A stretch of 64,000 bases of DNA from an uncultured Bacteroidia bacterium. GTDB taxonomy: Bacteria > Bacteroidota > Bacteroidia > Bacteroidales > UBA932. The position numbers and the translations under genes are program-made. The DNA lies in the NCBI GenBank assembly GCA_902792815.1, contig CADBAY010000008.1, positions 1 through 64,000 of the forward strand, given 5' to 3'. Of this stretch, positions 42,604-50,809 are shown piece by piece (the first letter of the stretch is position 1; every line of letters begins with the position of its first letter). Under the pieces are notes generated by a model. It saw nothing but the letters and a program-made list of their open reading frames with translations, ran no database searches and had not been told where the DNA came from.

Positions 42604-43518
42604 ATGAAAAGAACGCTTATGATTGTAGCGGCTGTTGCCGCCTTGTTTGCAACTTCTTGCAAGAAACCCGTCAATCCCGACCTTCCTACCATTAACTGGG
42701 CTTCCAATCCCGGTTTCGCCCAGCAGGAACTTGCTCCCGGCCTTGACGGCGCTATAGCTGTCTCTGCTCCCGGAAAGATCGATATGCTTACCATTACGCT
42801 CGGCCTTGGCGATTATGCTATCCTGGCCAATCCTTACATTGGAGTCTCTTCCAACAAGGGTTCCGGTTCCAAAACCAGCCCGGTGTTCGATGTGGTGGAT
42901 GACAGTACGGTGGCTTCGTTCCTCCAGAGTCTGGGCATGTCTGCCGGATCGTCGCTCAGGGGCAAGACTCTTACCAATCTTGACCTTGTGAAGATTCTCG
43001 AGACTCTCATCAAGGGACAGCCGGTGGCCAACAATACCAGCTTCACCATGAAGATTGACCTCAAGGACCAGGCCGGCAATGCCAAGACCGCAACCGCCAA
43101 GTTCCACTTTACTTCCGCTCCTTCGTTTGTGTGGGACAACAATGCCAGCTTTGCGATTGTCGATCTCAACGAGGCCCAGACACCTGCCAAGATCAAGCTC
43201 TCCGCTCCCGGAAAGGTTGACAAGTTTACCATCACCCTCGAGAATGGTGCCGACTCCAAGCTCGTCGATTACATAAAGAACCGCACAACAGGCGGCAAAA
43301 CCGTTATCGACCTGATCGGAGACGCAACGGTGGCATCTTCTTTCAAGAAGTATTTCCCTGCCGGAGATGCAATCGCCGGCAAGACCGAGGCTCTTCTGGA
43401 CTTCTCGTTCATGTATGACCTTAAGTACGACATGGGTGCTTCGACCAACGTGTTTACCTTGTCAGTCACCGACAAGAACGGTAAGAATACGGTAACGCAA
43501 GTCAAGTTCAAAAAGTAA
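42604..43518 (+). CDS. Lipoprotein with two tandem repeats of one domain
   Basis: The 304-residue protein has a lipoprotein Cys at 19. The mature part is two copies of one ~135-residue beta-rich domain. Matching blocks are AVSAPGKIDMLTITLG / KLSAPGKVDKFTITLE, VFDVVDDSTVASFLQSLG / VIDLIGDATVASSFKKYF, GSSLRGKTLTNLDLVKILETL / GDAIAGKTEALLDFSFMYDL, and KIDLKDQAGNAKTATAKFHF / TLSVTDKNGKNTVTQVKFKK. I do not recognise the family. The ATG at 42604 gives the signal peptide and follows a good promoter. It is transcribed alone and ends at a strong terminator. Confidence 0.7.
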   Translation: MKRTLMIVAAVAALFATSCKKPVNPDLPTINWASNPGFAQQELAPGLDGAIAVSAPGKIDMLTITLGLGDYAILANPYIGVSSNKGSGSKTSPVFDVVDDSTVASFLQSLGMSAGSSLRGKTLTNLDLVKILETLIKGQPVANNTSFTMKIDLKDQAGNAKTATAKFHFTSAPSFVWDNNASFAIVDLNEAQTPAKIKLSAPGKVDKFTITLENGADSKLVDYIKNRTTGGKTVIDLIGDATVASSFKKYFPAGDAIAGKTEALLDFSFMYDLKYDMGASTNVFTLSVTDKNGKNTVTQVKFKK

Positions 43519-43520
43519 TA

Positions 43521-43550
43521 AAAAAGGCTCCGAGCGATCGGAGCCTTTTT
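43521..43550. terminator. Two-way terminator
   Basis: AAAAAGGCTCCGA pairs with TCGGAGCCTTTTT across a four-base loop, with a T-run at each end depending on strand. It ends the lipoprotein gene on the plus strand and the KDPG aldolase tail on the minus strand, three bases from each stop codon. Confidence 0.9.
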
Positions 43551-43553
43551 CGT

Positions 43554-43652
43554 TTATTTGCTGAACCATTGCAGCGATTGCCGGCATAGTTCGCTGACCG
43601 CTGCCCAGTCGCCTGCGGCAATTACGGCCTTAGGGAACAGTTTGGAGCCCCA
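43554..43652 (-). pseudogene. C-terminal tail of a KDPG aldolase
   Basis: The minus strand, in a frame shifted from the GH43 ORF, encodes about 32 residues with GSKLFPK, AVIAAGDWAAVSEL and a final LQWFSK before TAA at 43554. This matches the last strand and helix of 2-keto-3-deoxy-6-phosphogluconate aldolase, whose ends read as a phosphate-binding Gly-Ser segment, Pro-Lys, and IAAGDW. The stop is followed at once by a terminator, as expected for a natural gene end. The other ~180 residues are absent; upstream sequence is GH43. Confidence 0.7.
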
Positions 43653-44364
43653 TCACTATCCTTTCTTCCCAAGGTCCGAGGGGAGTCTCGCTCCTTAGCA
43701 CGGTCTGCCAGCCTGTGGCAACACCGCCCGCGGGGGCGAAGATGTAGTATTTCCCGTCACGCTTGTAAAACTTGGTGCCTTCTATCGTGGGCTGGTTGTC
43801 GTGACCGTCATAGACTATCCTTGAAGGCGCCAGCAAGCGTGAGCCGTCAGGGGCCATGTGAGCAACGAGTATTACGCTTTTAAGTCCGGCTCTGGAACCC
43901 GCCAGGGCGTGCGACAGCCAGGCGTTTCCGTCATCGTCCCAGAGAGGGCAGGGGTCTATGAATCCTTTGCCGCGCACCAGCCATACGGGGTCTTCCCACC
44001 GGCTCCTTGGGTCTTGCGTGCGCACCATGAAGATTCCGCGGTCGGGATCCCCTACGAATATGTAGAACCATCCTTCGTGGTAACGGATAGCCGGTGCCCA
44101 CACACCCTCGCCATGCTGGAGGGGCTGATCGTAACAGGTTAGCGCATAGTTGTTTAGCGTCCAGTGAACCAGGTCACGTGAATGCAGTATGGGCAGCCCT
44201 GGGAAGCAGTTGAACGACGAAGCGGTCATCCAGTAATCCTCCCCGACCCTGCACACGTCCGGATCGCTGTAGTCCATGTGGAGGACGGGGTTGGTATAAT
44301 ACTGCTGCGCCCGGCCGTTGATTGAGATGGCCAGGAAAGCTACAAAGGCAAGGAGGCGTCTCAT
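43630..44364 (-). pseudogene. GH43 glycoside hydrolase, truncated by fusion
   Basis: About 237 residues of an exported family 43 glycosidase (xylosidase or arabinofuranosidase type). A signal peptide (residues 1-19) leads to the five-bladed propeller. All three acidic catalytic residues are present: Asp in MDYSDPDV near 31, Asp in GFIDPCPLWDDDG near 135-147 and Glu in PTIEGTKFYKRDG near 193-205. After ERIVM the sequence changes: seven codons later the frame stops, and another frame continues as a KDPG aldolase tail. The last blade and any C-terminal domain are lost, against ~320 to 520 residues normally. It starts ten bases after the nicotinamidase gene and shares its operon. Confidence 0.8.
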
Positions 44365-44374
44365 CGCCCCCGGA

Positions 44375-44920
44375 TTACCAGGCGAGGATGCCGTTCTCGG
44401 CCATAAAAGCGACCACGCTCTCGTGGCTCTCGAACTTTGCGGTTCCGCCGAGGAAAACCTTTACGGTAAAACCGATCTGCTGGCTTATTTCGTAAAGCTT
44501 CTTGAGGGTTTCGAGCACGCAGTACTCTGCAGCGATACCGCATACCACAACCTCGTCGCCGGGCTCGAACAGATCTTGATTCTCAGGATCGAAACCTACG
44601 AAGGCTCCATATTCCTCCCTCTCGGGCAGACGCCCTTTGAGAATGAAACGCATGCGGCTCTCGTCCAGACCCTCGAACACGTTGTCCGGAATGGAAGCTC
44701 CGGCGGTGTGATGAACGCAGTGCACGGGCCAGGGGCCGCCCTGCTCCTTGAAAGAGCAGTGATTCACCGGATGCCAGTCGAGGGTGAAATACACAAGGTC
44801 GAAATCGTTCTTTACTTTGTTGATTTCGGGGATTACCAGATATGCTCCGGGCACTGTGAGAGTGCCGTCTATAAAGTCTTTCTGCAGATCAACTGCAAGC
44901 AAAATCTTTCTGTTGGCCAT
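44375..44920 (-). CDS. pncA: Nicotinamidase (isochorismatase fold)
   Basis: PncA hydrolyses nicotinamide to nicotinate for NAD salvage. The 181-residue protein has the catalytic triad Asp11 (AVDLQKDF), Lys95 (LKGRLPE) and Cys134 (GIAAEYCVL), and the metal-binding Asp48, His50 and His54 in LDWHPVNH, which mark nicotinamidases within the family. It has a divergent neighbour, the ABC exporter, and leads into the truncated GH43 gene. Confidence 0.9.
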   Translation of the reverse strand: MANRKILLAVDLQKDFIDGTLTVPGAYLVIPEINKVKNDFDLVYFTLDWHPVNHCSFKEQGGPWPVHCVHHTAGASIPDNVFEGLDESRMRFILKGRLPEREEYGAFVGFDPENQDLFEPGDEVVVCGIAAEYCVLETLKKLYEISQQIGFTVKVFLGGTAKFESHESVVAFMAENGILAW

Positions 44921-44957
44921 AGTAAATAATTTAATCGCGTAAATATACGAAAAATTG

Positions 44958-44965
44958 TATATTTG
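44958..44965 (+). promoter_or_regulatory. -7 box next to a GTG start
   Basis: TATATTTG ends six bases before the GTG at 44972, predicting a leaderless or nearly leaderless message for the first ABC subunit. An imperfect box for pncA (TATATTTA) lies on the minus strand at 44940-44947. Confidence 0.5.
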
Positions 44966-44971
44966 TAGTCC

Positions 44972-46708
44972 GTGTTCAAGACATTAATACGCAATGTGGG
45001 CCAGTTCAGACGCTCCGCCATTATGGCGCCGGTTTGGACCGCGCTTGAAGTCGTTATGGGCGTGCTGATACCCTATGTCACTGCGTCCCTGATCGATAAG
45101 GGCTTGATGGCCGGAGACATAGATGCGGTATGGAAATACGGCGGAATGATGGTCGGGATTGCAGCCGTCAGCCTTTTCTTCGGCATTATGTCAGGCCGCG
45201 AGGCGGCCCGCAGTTCAGCCGGTTTTGCGATGAATCTGCGCGGAGCTATGTTCGACAAAATCCAGACATTCTCATTTGCCGACATAGACTCTTTCAGCAC
45301 GGCGGGCCTTGTGACGCGTATGACCACCGACGTGGCCAATATCCAGAATGCTTTCCAGATGCTGCTGCGCATCAGCGTTCGCGCTCCGCTCAATGTGCTT
45401 GCCGGCATGTTCATGAGCTTTTTCATCAACTTGCGCCTGAGCCTGGTATTCGTTGCCGCTATGGTTTTCCTGACCGTGGCCCTGTATTTCATAGTGAGCC
45501 GCTCAATGCGTGTATTTGCCGAACTGATGCGCAAATACGACGACCTTAACAATGTGGTCCGCGAGGGCGTGGCGGGAATAAGGGTCATCAAATCGTTTGT
45601 GCGTGAAAAACACGAGAGCCTGCGGTTCAGGGCTGCCGTTGACGTTATCTACAGGCTGAACGTCACAGCGGAAGTGATAGTGAACTTCAACCAGCCGGTG
45701 ATGAACATAGTGACCTATGCTTCAATGATCGCCCTCTCTTGGTTCGGCGCCCGGTTCATCGTGAACGGGACACTTACCACCGGTCAGCTTACCTCGCTCT
45801 TTACTTATCAGATGCAGATTCTCAGTTCGCTGATGATGCTTTCCATGATCTTTGTGATGATAACGCAGAGCGTGGCAAGCGGCAAGCGTATCGCCGAGGT
45901 TCTTGACAGGGAAAGCGCGATGAAAGAACCGGACAATCCGCTTACCGAGGTGGCCGATGGTAGTATCGATTTCGAGAACGTCAGTTTCTCCTATGCTCCC
46001 GGCGGCAATCCGGCTCTTGAGGGTGCCACTCTGCATATCCGAGCCGGCGAGCGTATCGGCATAATAGGAGGTACGGGCAGCGGTAAGTCAACACTGGTAA
46101 ATCTTATCAGCCGTCTGTATGATGCTTCCGGCGGAACTGTAAAGGTCGGAGGGCGCGACGTAAAAGAATACTCATTCGATGCTATACGAGGGGCCGTGGG
46201 CGTTGTTCTTCAGAAGAATACACTCTTCAGCGGCACCGTGTTGGAAAATTTGCGCTGGGGTAATGAGAATGCAAGTGAGCAGGAGTGCCTGGACGCTTGC
46301 AGGCTTGCTGCGGCCGACTTTGTAACGGAGCTTCCGCAAGGGCTCGGGACCGTTATCGACCAGGGTGGCGTAAACCTTTCCGGCGGCCAGCGTCAAAGGC
46401 TTTGCATTGCCAGAGCCCTGCTCCGTCATCCTAAAGTCCTGGTGCTGGACGACTCAACGAGCGCCGTGGATACGGCTACCGATGCCCGCATAAGGCAGAC
46501 TTTTGCCAACCGCATTCCCGATACCACCCTGCTTATTATCTCGCAGCGTATTCTCAGCATCAAAGATGCCGACCGGATCGTGGTTATGGACGACGGCCGT
46601 ATCTGCGCGGTCGGAACGCATGAGCAGCTGCTCGCCGGCGGCGGCATCTACAAAGAAATATACGATATGCAGACATCCGGAGGGGAGGCGGATTTCGACC
46701 AGCAATGA
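44972..46708 (+). CDS. ABC exporter subunit with degenerate ATP site
   Basis: The 578-residue half transporter has six membrane helices (about residues 1-320) and an ATPase domain. Walker A is GGTGSGKST near 366 and the signature LSGGQRQR near 468 is normal. The residue after Walker B is Asp not Glu (VLDDSTSAVD near 490), and the switch His is Gln (ISQR near 523). This is the pattern of the degenerate half of heterodimeric exporters such as TM287/288. The partner is the next gene, overlapping by four bases. GTG is the likely start; Met18 is the next choice. The substrate (drug, lipid or peptide) is unknown. Confidence 0.88.
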   Translation: MFKTLIRNVGQFRRSAIMAPVWTALEVVMGVLIPYVTASLIDKGLMAGDIDAVWKYGGMMVGIAAVSLFFGIMSGREAARSSAGFAMNLRGAMFDKIQTFSFADIDSFSTAGLVTRMTTDVANIQNAFQMLLRISVRAPLNVLAGMFMSFFINLRLSLVFVAAMVFLTVALYFIVSRSMRVFAELMRKYDDLNNVVREGVAGIRVIKSFVREKHESLRFRAAVDVIYRLNVTAEVIVNFNQPVMNIVTYASMIALSWFGARFIVNGTLTTGQLTSLFTYQMQILSSLMMLSMIFVMITQSVASGKRIAEVLDRESAMKEPDNPLTEVADGSIDFENVSFSYAPGGNPALEGATLHIRAGERIGIIGGTGSGKSTLVNLISRLYDASGGTVKVGGRDVKEYSFDAIRGAVGVVLQKNTLFSGTVLENLRWGNENASEQECLDACRLAAADFVTELPQGLGTVIDQGGVNLSGGQRQRLCIARALLRHPKVLVLDDSTSAVDTATDARIRQTFANRIPDTTLLIISQRILSIKDADRIVVMDDGRICAVGTHEQLLAGGGIYKEIYDMQTSGGEADFDQQ

Positions 46709-48486
46709 AACGCCTGCTCAAACATATGTTCCGGAACTGGAAATGGACTCTGCTGAGCGTCGCGCTGCTGATAGTGGTCTCTACGCTCTGTACGCTGGCC
46801 ATGACCCTGTTTACCCGCACTCTGATAGACGGTTATATCCTGCCTCTTTCGGAACAGGCCGATCCGGATTTCAACCCTCTGGGCATAGCGCTGATCAAAC
46901 TGTCTGCGGTCCTGCTTGTGGGCACGCTTGCTTCATTCCTGTTTAACTTCCTGATGATCAAAGTGGAGCAGGGAATAATCCGGCAGCTCCGTACCGACTC
47001 TTTCGATCATCTCCAGAGCCTTCCGCTGCGCTATTTTGACTCCCACTCGCACGGTGCCATTATGTCGGTGTTTACAAATGATATGGACACTTTCCGGCAG
47101 ATGGTCGGCCGTACGCTTCCGCACCTTTTCAGCTCCGCCATAACGCTTGTCTCGACCTTCGTGAGCATGGTGGTGCTGAATATACCTTTGACCTGCCTGT
47201 CGCTGTTGTGCGCCGCCGGAGCAATGATAGTCGCGGTCACTATGTCCAAGTTCTCGAGACGCTATTTTAAAGGGCGCCAGGAAAATATGGCCCGTGTGAA
47301 CGGTTACATCGAGGAGATGGTGTCGGGCCAGAAAGTGGTTAAAGTTTTCAGCCATGAGGCAAAGGCTTCGGCCGGATTTGCATCTATCAACCGCGACCTC
47401 TTCCAGAGCGTTTTCAAGGCCAACAGGGTAGCCAACACGGTAATGCCGATAAATGCCGGAATAGCCAATCTGGGATACGTGCTCATTGCCATTGCAGGCG
47501 CTTATATTTCACTGCGTTACGGAGCCTCTGCGCTCACTGTGGGAACGCTCGTGTCGTTCCTTACCCTGCACAAGAACTTCTCGCGCCCCATCGCCCAGAT
47601 CAGCCAGGAAGTCAATAACATAGCCATGGCTTCCGCGGGTGCTGACAGGGTGTACGGATTGCTTGATGAACAAAGCGAGACTGATAACGGTCACGTAACT
47701 CTGGTGCCGTCTGGCTCCGGGGCGTGGGCTTGGAAGGACGGTGAACAACTGCACCCCCAGGAAGGTCTTGTGAGCCTCAAGGACGTTGACTTCGGCTATG
47801 TCAGCGAGAAACAGGTGCTGTACGATATAACTCTTACCGCATATCCTGGCCAGAAGATAGCGTTTGTAGGAGGTACCGGAGCGGGCAAGACTACCATTAC
47901 CAATCTTATCAACCGCTTCTACGACATTTCGGACGGCAGTATATGCGTTGACGGATTCAACGTATCAGATATCGAAAAACCGTCGCTCCGCCGCTCTCTC
48001 GGAGTGGTGCTTCAAGAGACCAACCTTTTCAGCGGTACGGTGATGGAAAACATTCGCTTCGGCCGGCTCGACGCTACCGACGAGGAATGCATAGCCGCCG
48101 CCAAACTGGTATGCGCCCACTCGTTCATTCACCGTCTGCCCGACGGATACAATACATATATCGACGGAGACGGCGGGGCGCTGAGCGCCGGTGAGAGGCA
48201 GTTGCTGAGCATCGCCCGCACGGCCGTAGCCGATCCTCCGGTACTGGTGCTGGACGAGGCTACTTCGTCCATCGATACCCGTACCGAAAAGCTGATTCAG
48301 AAGAGCATGGACAGTATCATGAAGGGGCGTACGAGTTTCGTCATTGCCCACAGGCTCTCTACGGTACGCGATGCAGATTACATTATAGTGCTCGAAAAAG
48401 GCCATATCATCGAGGCCGGCAAGCACTTCGAACTGCTTGAGAGGAAAGGCAAATATTGGGAATTATTTACAGGAGGACAATTATGA
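46705..48486 (+). CDS. ABC exporter subunit with catalytic ATP site
   Basis: The 593-residue partner has six membrane helices and an ATPase domain with Walker A GGTGAGKTT near 389, a normal Walker B with Glu (VLDEATSSID near 514) and switch His (IAHRLS near 547), but a non-standard signature LSAGERQ near 492. Each ATP site uses the Walker motifs of one subunit and the signature of the other. The intact Walker set here therefore pairs with the normal signature of subunit one, and the altered signature sits over its degenerate site. This agrees with one active and one regulatory site. Confidence 0.9.
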   Translation: MKRLLKHMFRNWKWTLLSVALLIVVSTLCTLAMTLFTRTLIDGYILPLSEQADPDFNPLGIALIKLSAVLLVGTLASFLFNFLMIKVEQGIIRQLRTDSFDHLQSLPLRYFDSHSHGAIMSVFTNDMDTFRQMVGRTLPHLFSSAITLVSTFVSMVVLNIPLTCLSLLCAAGAMIVAVTMSKFSRRYFKGRQENMARVNGYIEEMVSGQKVVKVFSHEAKASAGFASINRDLFQSVFKANRVANTVMPINAGIANLGYVLIAIAGAYISLRYGASALTVGTLVSFLTLHKNFSRPIAQISQEVNNIAMASAGADRVYGLLDEQSETDNGHVTLVPSGSGAWAWKDGEQLHPQEGLVSLKDVDFGYVSEKQVLYDITLTAYPGQKIAFVGGTGAGKTTITNLINRFYDISDGSICVDGFNVSDIEKPSLRRSLGVVLQETNLFSGTVMENIRFGRLDATDEECIAAAKLVCAHSFIHRLPDGYNTYIDGDGGALSAGERQLLSIARTAVADPPVLVLDEATSSIDTRTEKLIQKSMDSIMKGRTSFVIAHRLSTVRDADYIIVLEKGHIIEAGKHFELLERKGKYWELFTGGQL

Positions 48487-48899
48487 CAAAAGTTGAACCT
48501 TACAAGCACGAGGTAAAGTATTATGAATGCGACGGGATGGGCGTGACCCATCATTCCAACTATATCCGCTTTATGGAAGAGGCTCGCATATACTGGATGG
48601 ATGTGCTGGGCTATGGATATGAACGTATGGAGGCGGAGGGAATAGTATCGCCGGTAGTGGCTGTAAGTTGCAACTATAAGCATACTACTACTTTCAAGGA
48701 TATTATAGAGATTGAAGTTAAGGTTGCCGAAATGTCTGCCTTGAAGCTTGGTTTTTCTTATACAATGCGAGTGGGAGGCAAGGTGGTATGCACGGCTTCC
48801 AGTACCCACTGCTTCATCGAAAACGGCCGCCCCGTGGCTCTCTCGGAACGCTTCCCTCAGCTTTACGAGGCCATCAAAAGCACCGTAGAACTATTGTAA
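48483..48899 (+). CDS. Acyl-CoA thioesterase (YbgC/FadM hotdog family)
   Basis: The 138-residue single hotdog-domain protein has the family motif YYECDGMGVTHHSNYIRFME near residues 13-32, with the catalytic Asp17 and the His and Asn that follow. It hydrolyses acyl-CoA or acyl-ACP thioesters; the chain length is unknown. The ATG at 48483 overlaps the ABC subunit stop by four bases, so it is coupled to the exporter, which hints at a lipid-linked job for the set. This is inference from context. Confidence 0.82.
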   Translation: MTKVEPYKHEVKYYECDGMGVTHHSNYIRFMEEARIYWMDVLGYGYERMEAEGIVSPVVAVSCNYKHTTTFKDIIEIEVKVAEMSALKLGFSYTMRVGGKVVCTASSTHCFIENGRPVALSERFPQLYEAIKSTVELL

Positions 48900-48923
48900 A
48901 CTGCATTAATTTGTCTATCTTTG
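48894..48923 (+). promoter_or_regulatory. Promoter of the yhhQ-queF operon
   Basis: TTG (48894-48896) and TATCTTTG (48916-48923) are 19 bases apart. The leader RNA that follows holds a hairpin (48930-48950) and a probable preQ1 riboswitch. Confidence 0.6.
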
Positions 48924-48951
48924 CGGCGAGATTCCGCACGGTGCGGAATCA

Positions 48952-48980
48952 AGTGTAACAGGTACCACTATAAAAACTGC
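48952..48980 (+). promoter_or_regulatory. Probable preQ1-I riboswitch
   Basis: The sequence fits the compact class I preQ1 pseudoknot. P1 pairs AGTG (48952-48955) with CACT (48966-48969). The first loop holds CAG (48959-48961), which can pair with CTG (48977-48979) to form the pseudoknot. Between P1 and that CTG lies the A-rich third loop ATAAAAA (48970-48976), nearly the same as in the B. subtilis queC aptamer. A C directly before the 3' P1 strand could face the ligand. The yhhQ ATG begins four bases after the pseudoknot, so ligand binding would hide the start. An independent stem with perfect ten-base arms (48930-48939, 48941-48950) lies just upstream. The genes downstream are queuosine genes, which supports the call. 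P1 is short (four pairs). Confidence 0.72.
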
Positions 48981-48982
48981 AA

Positions 48983-49660
48983 ATGAAAGACAAGTTTTCC
49001 ATCACATTTCTGCTGATGGCAGTACTGTTCACAGTCTGCCTTATCACATCCAATCTTTTTGCTACCAAGGTTATAAGCCTCTGGGGAATCAACCTCCCGG
49101 GAGCAGTGATCATTTTCCCCCTCTCTTACATCCTGAACGACTGTATTTCCGAGGTCTGGGGTTACAGGAAGGCCCGTTTGGTGATTTGGACGGCCTTCGC
49201 CATGAACCTGCTGGTAGTCGTGCTCGGTCAGCTGCTGGTGTGGCTGCCGGCAGCATCTTTCTGGGACGGAGCTCCGCATTTTGACTATATGTTCAATATG
49301 GCTCCCAGGGTGGCGGGTGCTTCGCTGCTCGCATTCCTTGCCGGATCTCATCTTAACTCAATGGTACTCAGCAAGATGAAGATTGCCGACGGTGGGCGTC
49401 GTTTTGGCATCCGCGCCATCCTTTCTTCGGTAGCTGGCGAGCTGCTCGACTCTTTGATTTTCATGCCCATAGCTTTCTGGGGAACCCCTGTCAAGGTGCT
49501 TGCCGGAATGATGCTTGCCCAGGTGAGTTTCAAAGTGTGCTATGAGATTATAATCCTCCCCGTGACCGCTGCTGTGGTGCGCAAAGTCAAAGCTTCCGAG
49601 CAAGTGGACACTTTCGACAACAACATTTCTTATAATCCGTTTAAACTTAGCGATATTTAA
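48983..49660 (+). CDS. yhhQ: Queuosine precursor transporter YhhQ
   Basis: The 225-residue membrane protein has about six helices and the family motifs [12 protein letters not shown] near residues 20-31, [21 protein letters not shown] near 46-66 (central part typical) and [16 protein letters not shown] near 152-167. Members import queuosine precursors such as preQ0 or preQ1. Its stop shares bases with the queF start (TAATG). A preQ1 riboswitch in front suggests control by the pathway product. Confidence 0.92.
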   Translation: MKDKFSITFLLMAVLFTVCLITSNLFATKVISLWGINLPGAVIIFPLSYILNDCISEVWGYRKARLVIWTAFAMNLLVVVLGQLLVWLPAASFWDGAPHFDYMFNMAPRVAGASLLAFLAGSHLNSMVLSKMKIADGGRRFGIRAILSSVAGELLDSLIFMPIAFWGTPVKVLAGMMLAQVSFKVCYEIIILPVTAAVVRKVKASEQVDTFDNNISYNPFKLSDI

Positions 49661-50118
49661 TGGAAGAGCGTAAAAACGAGGGCCTCAGGTCTTTGGGCCA
49701 CAAAACCGAATACAAGAGCACTTACGATCCGTCTGTGCTCGAGACTTTCGAGAACAATCATCCTGGCAACGACTACTGGGTGCGTTTCAATTGCCCCGAA
49801 TTCACCAGCCTTTGCCCCATTACGGGGCAGCCCGATTTTGCAGAGATTCGTATCGCCTATATCCCCGATAAGCGTATGGTGGAGAGCAAGAGCCTCAAAC
49901 TCTATCTTTTCAGTTTCCGCGACCAAGGTGCTTTCCACGAAGACTGCGTGAACGTCATTATGAAGGACCTGGTCAAGCTGATGGATCCGAAGTATATCGA
50001 GGTCACCGGCCTGTTTGTCCCGAGAGGCGGTATAAGTATTTATCCTTATGCTAATTACGGCCGTCCTGGCACTCCTTACGAGGGCCTTGCCCAAAGACGG
50101 TTCGAAACACACGAATAA
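49660..50118 (+). CDS. queF: preQ0 reductase (NADPH-dependent 7-cyano-7-deazaguanine reductase)
   Basis: QueF reduces the nitrile of preQ0 to the aminomethyl of preQ1. The 152-residue unimodular (YkvM-type) enzyme has the catalytic Cys52 and Asp59 in [14 protein letters not shown], the QueF motif [20 protein letters not shown] near 75-94, and a final [13 protein letters not shown] segment. With YhhQ it suggests import of preQ0 and reduction to preQ1. queC, queD and queE are not in this window. Confidence 0.95.
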   Translation: MEERKNEGLRSLGHKTEYKSTYDPSVLETFENNHPGNDYWVRFNCPEFTSLCPITGQPDFAEIRIAYIPDKRMVESKSLKLYLFSFRDQGAFHEDCVNVIMKDLVKLMDPKYIEVTGLFVPRGGISIYPYANYGRPGTPYEGLAQRRFETHE

Positions 50119-50119
50119 T

Positions 50120-50767
50120 ATGGCTTCACTGCGAATTCCTCTCCTGCAGAATCTTGAAGAGCAGGATCTTGACACCGCCCTCGAACTTGGCGGAGAACGT
50201 TTCAGCGTCAATCAGGTCAACTGGCCGGACGAGTATCCTTACGCTCCTCTTTGCGGGGGACGTATAGCCCGTACCGAAGAAGCTCTGGTGGTAGATTTCC
50301 GAGTCAGCGGACTTGATCTGCGCATCCAGAACCTTTTCGACAAGGGTCGTATATGGGAAGACAGCGCCTGTGAATTCTTTGTCCAGGTCAACGGCGAGGC
50401 GGAGTATTTCAATTTTGAGGTCAATCCGGCAGGACGGCTTGTGGCTTCCCGCGGAACCGGCCGTGCCGACCGTAAGCCTCTCGACGACGAGGCCTTCGGG
50501 AAGATTGTCCGCATTACCTCTGTGGAAGGGCTCCCTCTGGTAAAGGAACCCGTTTGTTACGAAGGAGGAGTATGGAACTGGAGGGTAATGCTTATCATCC
50601 CCTTCGAGGTGCTCGGACTTGACGAGGCTCCCGCCCTTCTCAAGGGTAATATTTATAAATGCGGAGACCTTACGGCTCATCCGCACTATGTTACATGGGC
50701 TCCTGTGGGCACTCCCTCACCTGATTTTCACAGGCCGGAATTCTTCGGGGAGTTTGTACTGGACTAG
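50120..50767 (+). CDS. CBM9/DOMON-like beta-sandwich protein
   Basis: The 215-residue protein has no signal peptide and reads as a beta sandwich of the carbohydrate-binding family 9 type: an acidic WEDSACEFFVQVNG block near residues 89-102 followed by FNFEVNPAGRLVASRG near 107-122, and WNWRVMLIIPFEVLG near 153-167. Such domains occur alone in many Bacteroidales, with no proven role. The start at 50120, one base after the queF stop, was preferred to an in-frame codon at 50048 inside queF. It may be in the queF transcript. Confidence 0.65.
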   Translation: MASLRIPLLQNLEEQDLDTALELGGERFSVNQVNWPDEYPYAPLCGGRIARTEEALVVDFRVSGLDLRIQNLFDKGRIWEDSACEFFVQVNGEAEYFNFEVNPAGRLVASRGTGRADRKPLDDEAFGKIVRITSVEGLPLVKEPVCYEGGVWNWRVMLIIPFEVLGLDEAPALLKGNIYKCGDLTAHPHYVTWAPVGTPSPDFHRPEFFGEFVLD

Positions 50768-50809
50768 GGCTTTAAGCATAGGCTGATACGGCCGCAGTAT
50801 CGTTGCCGC

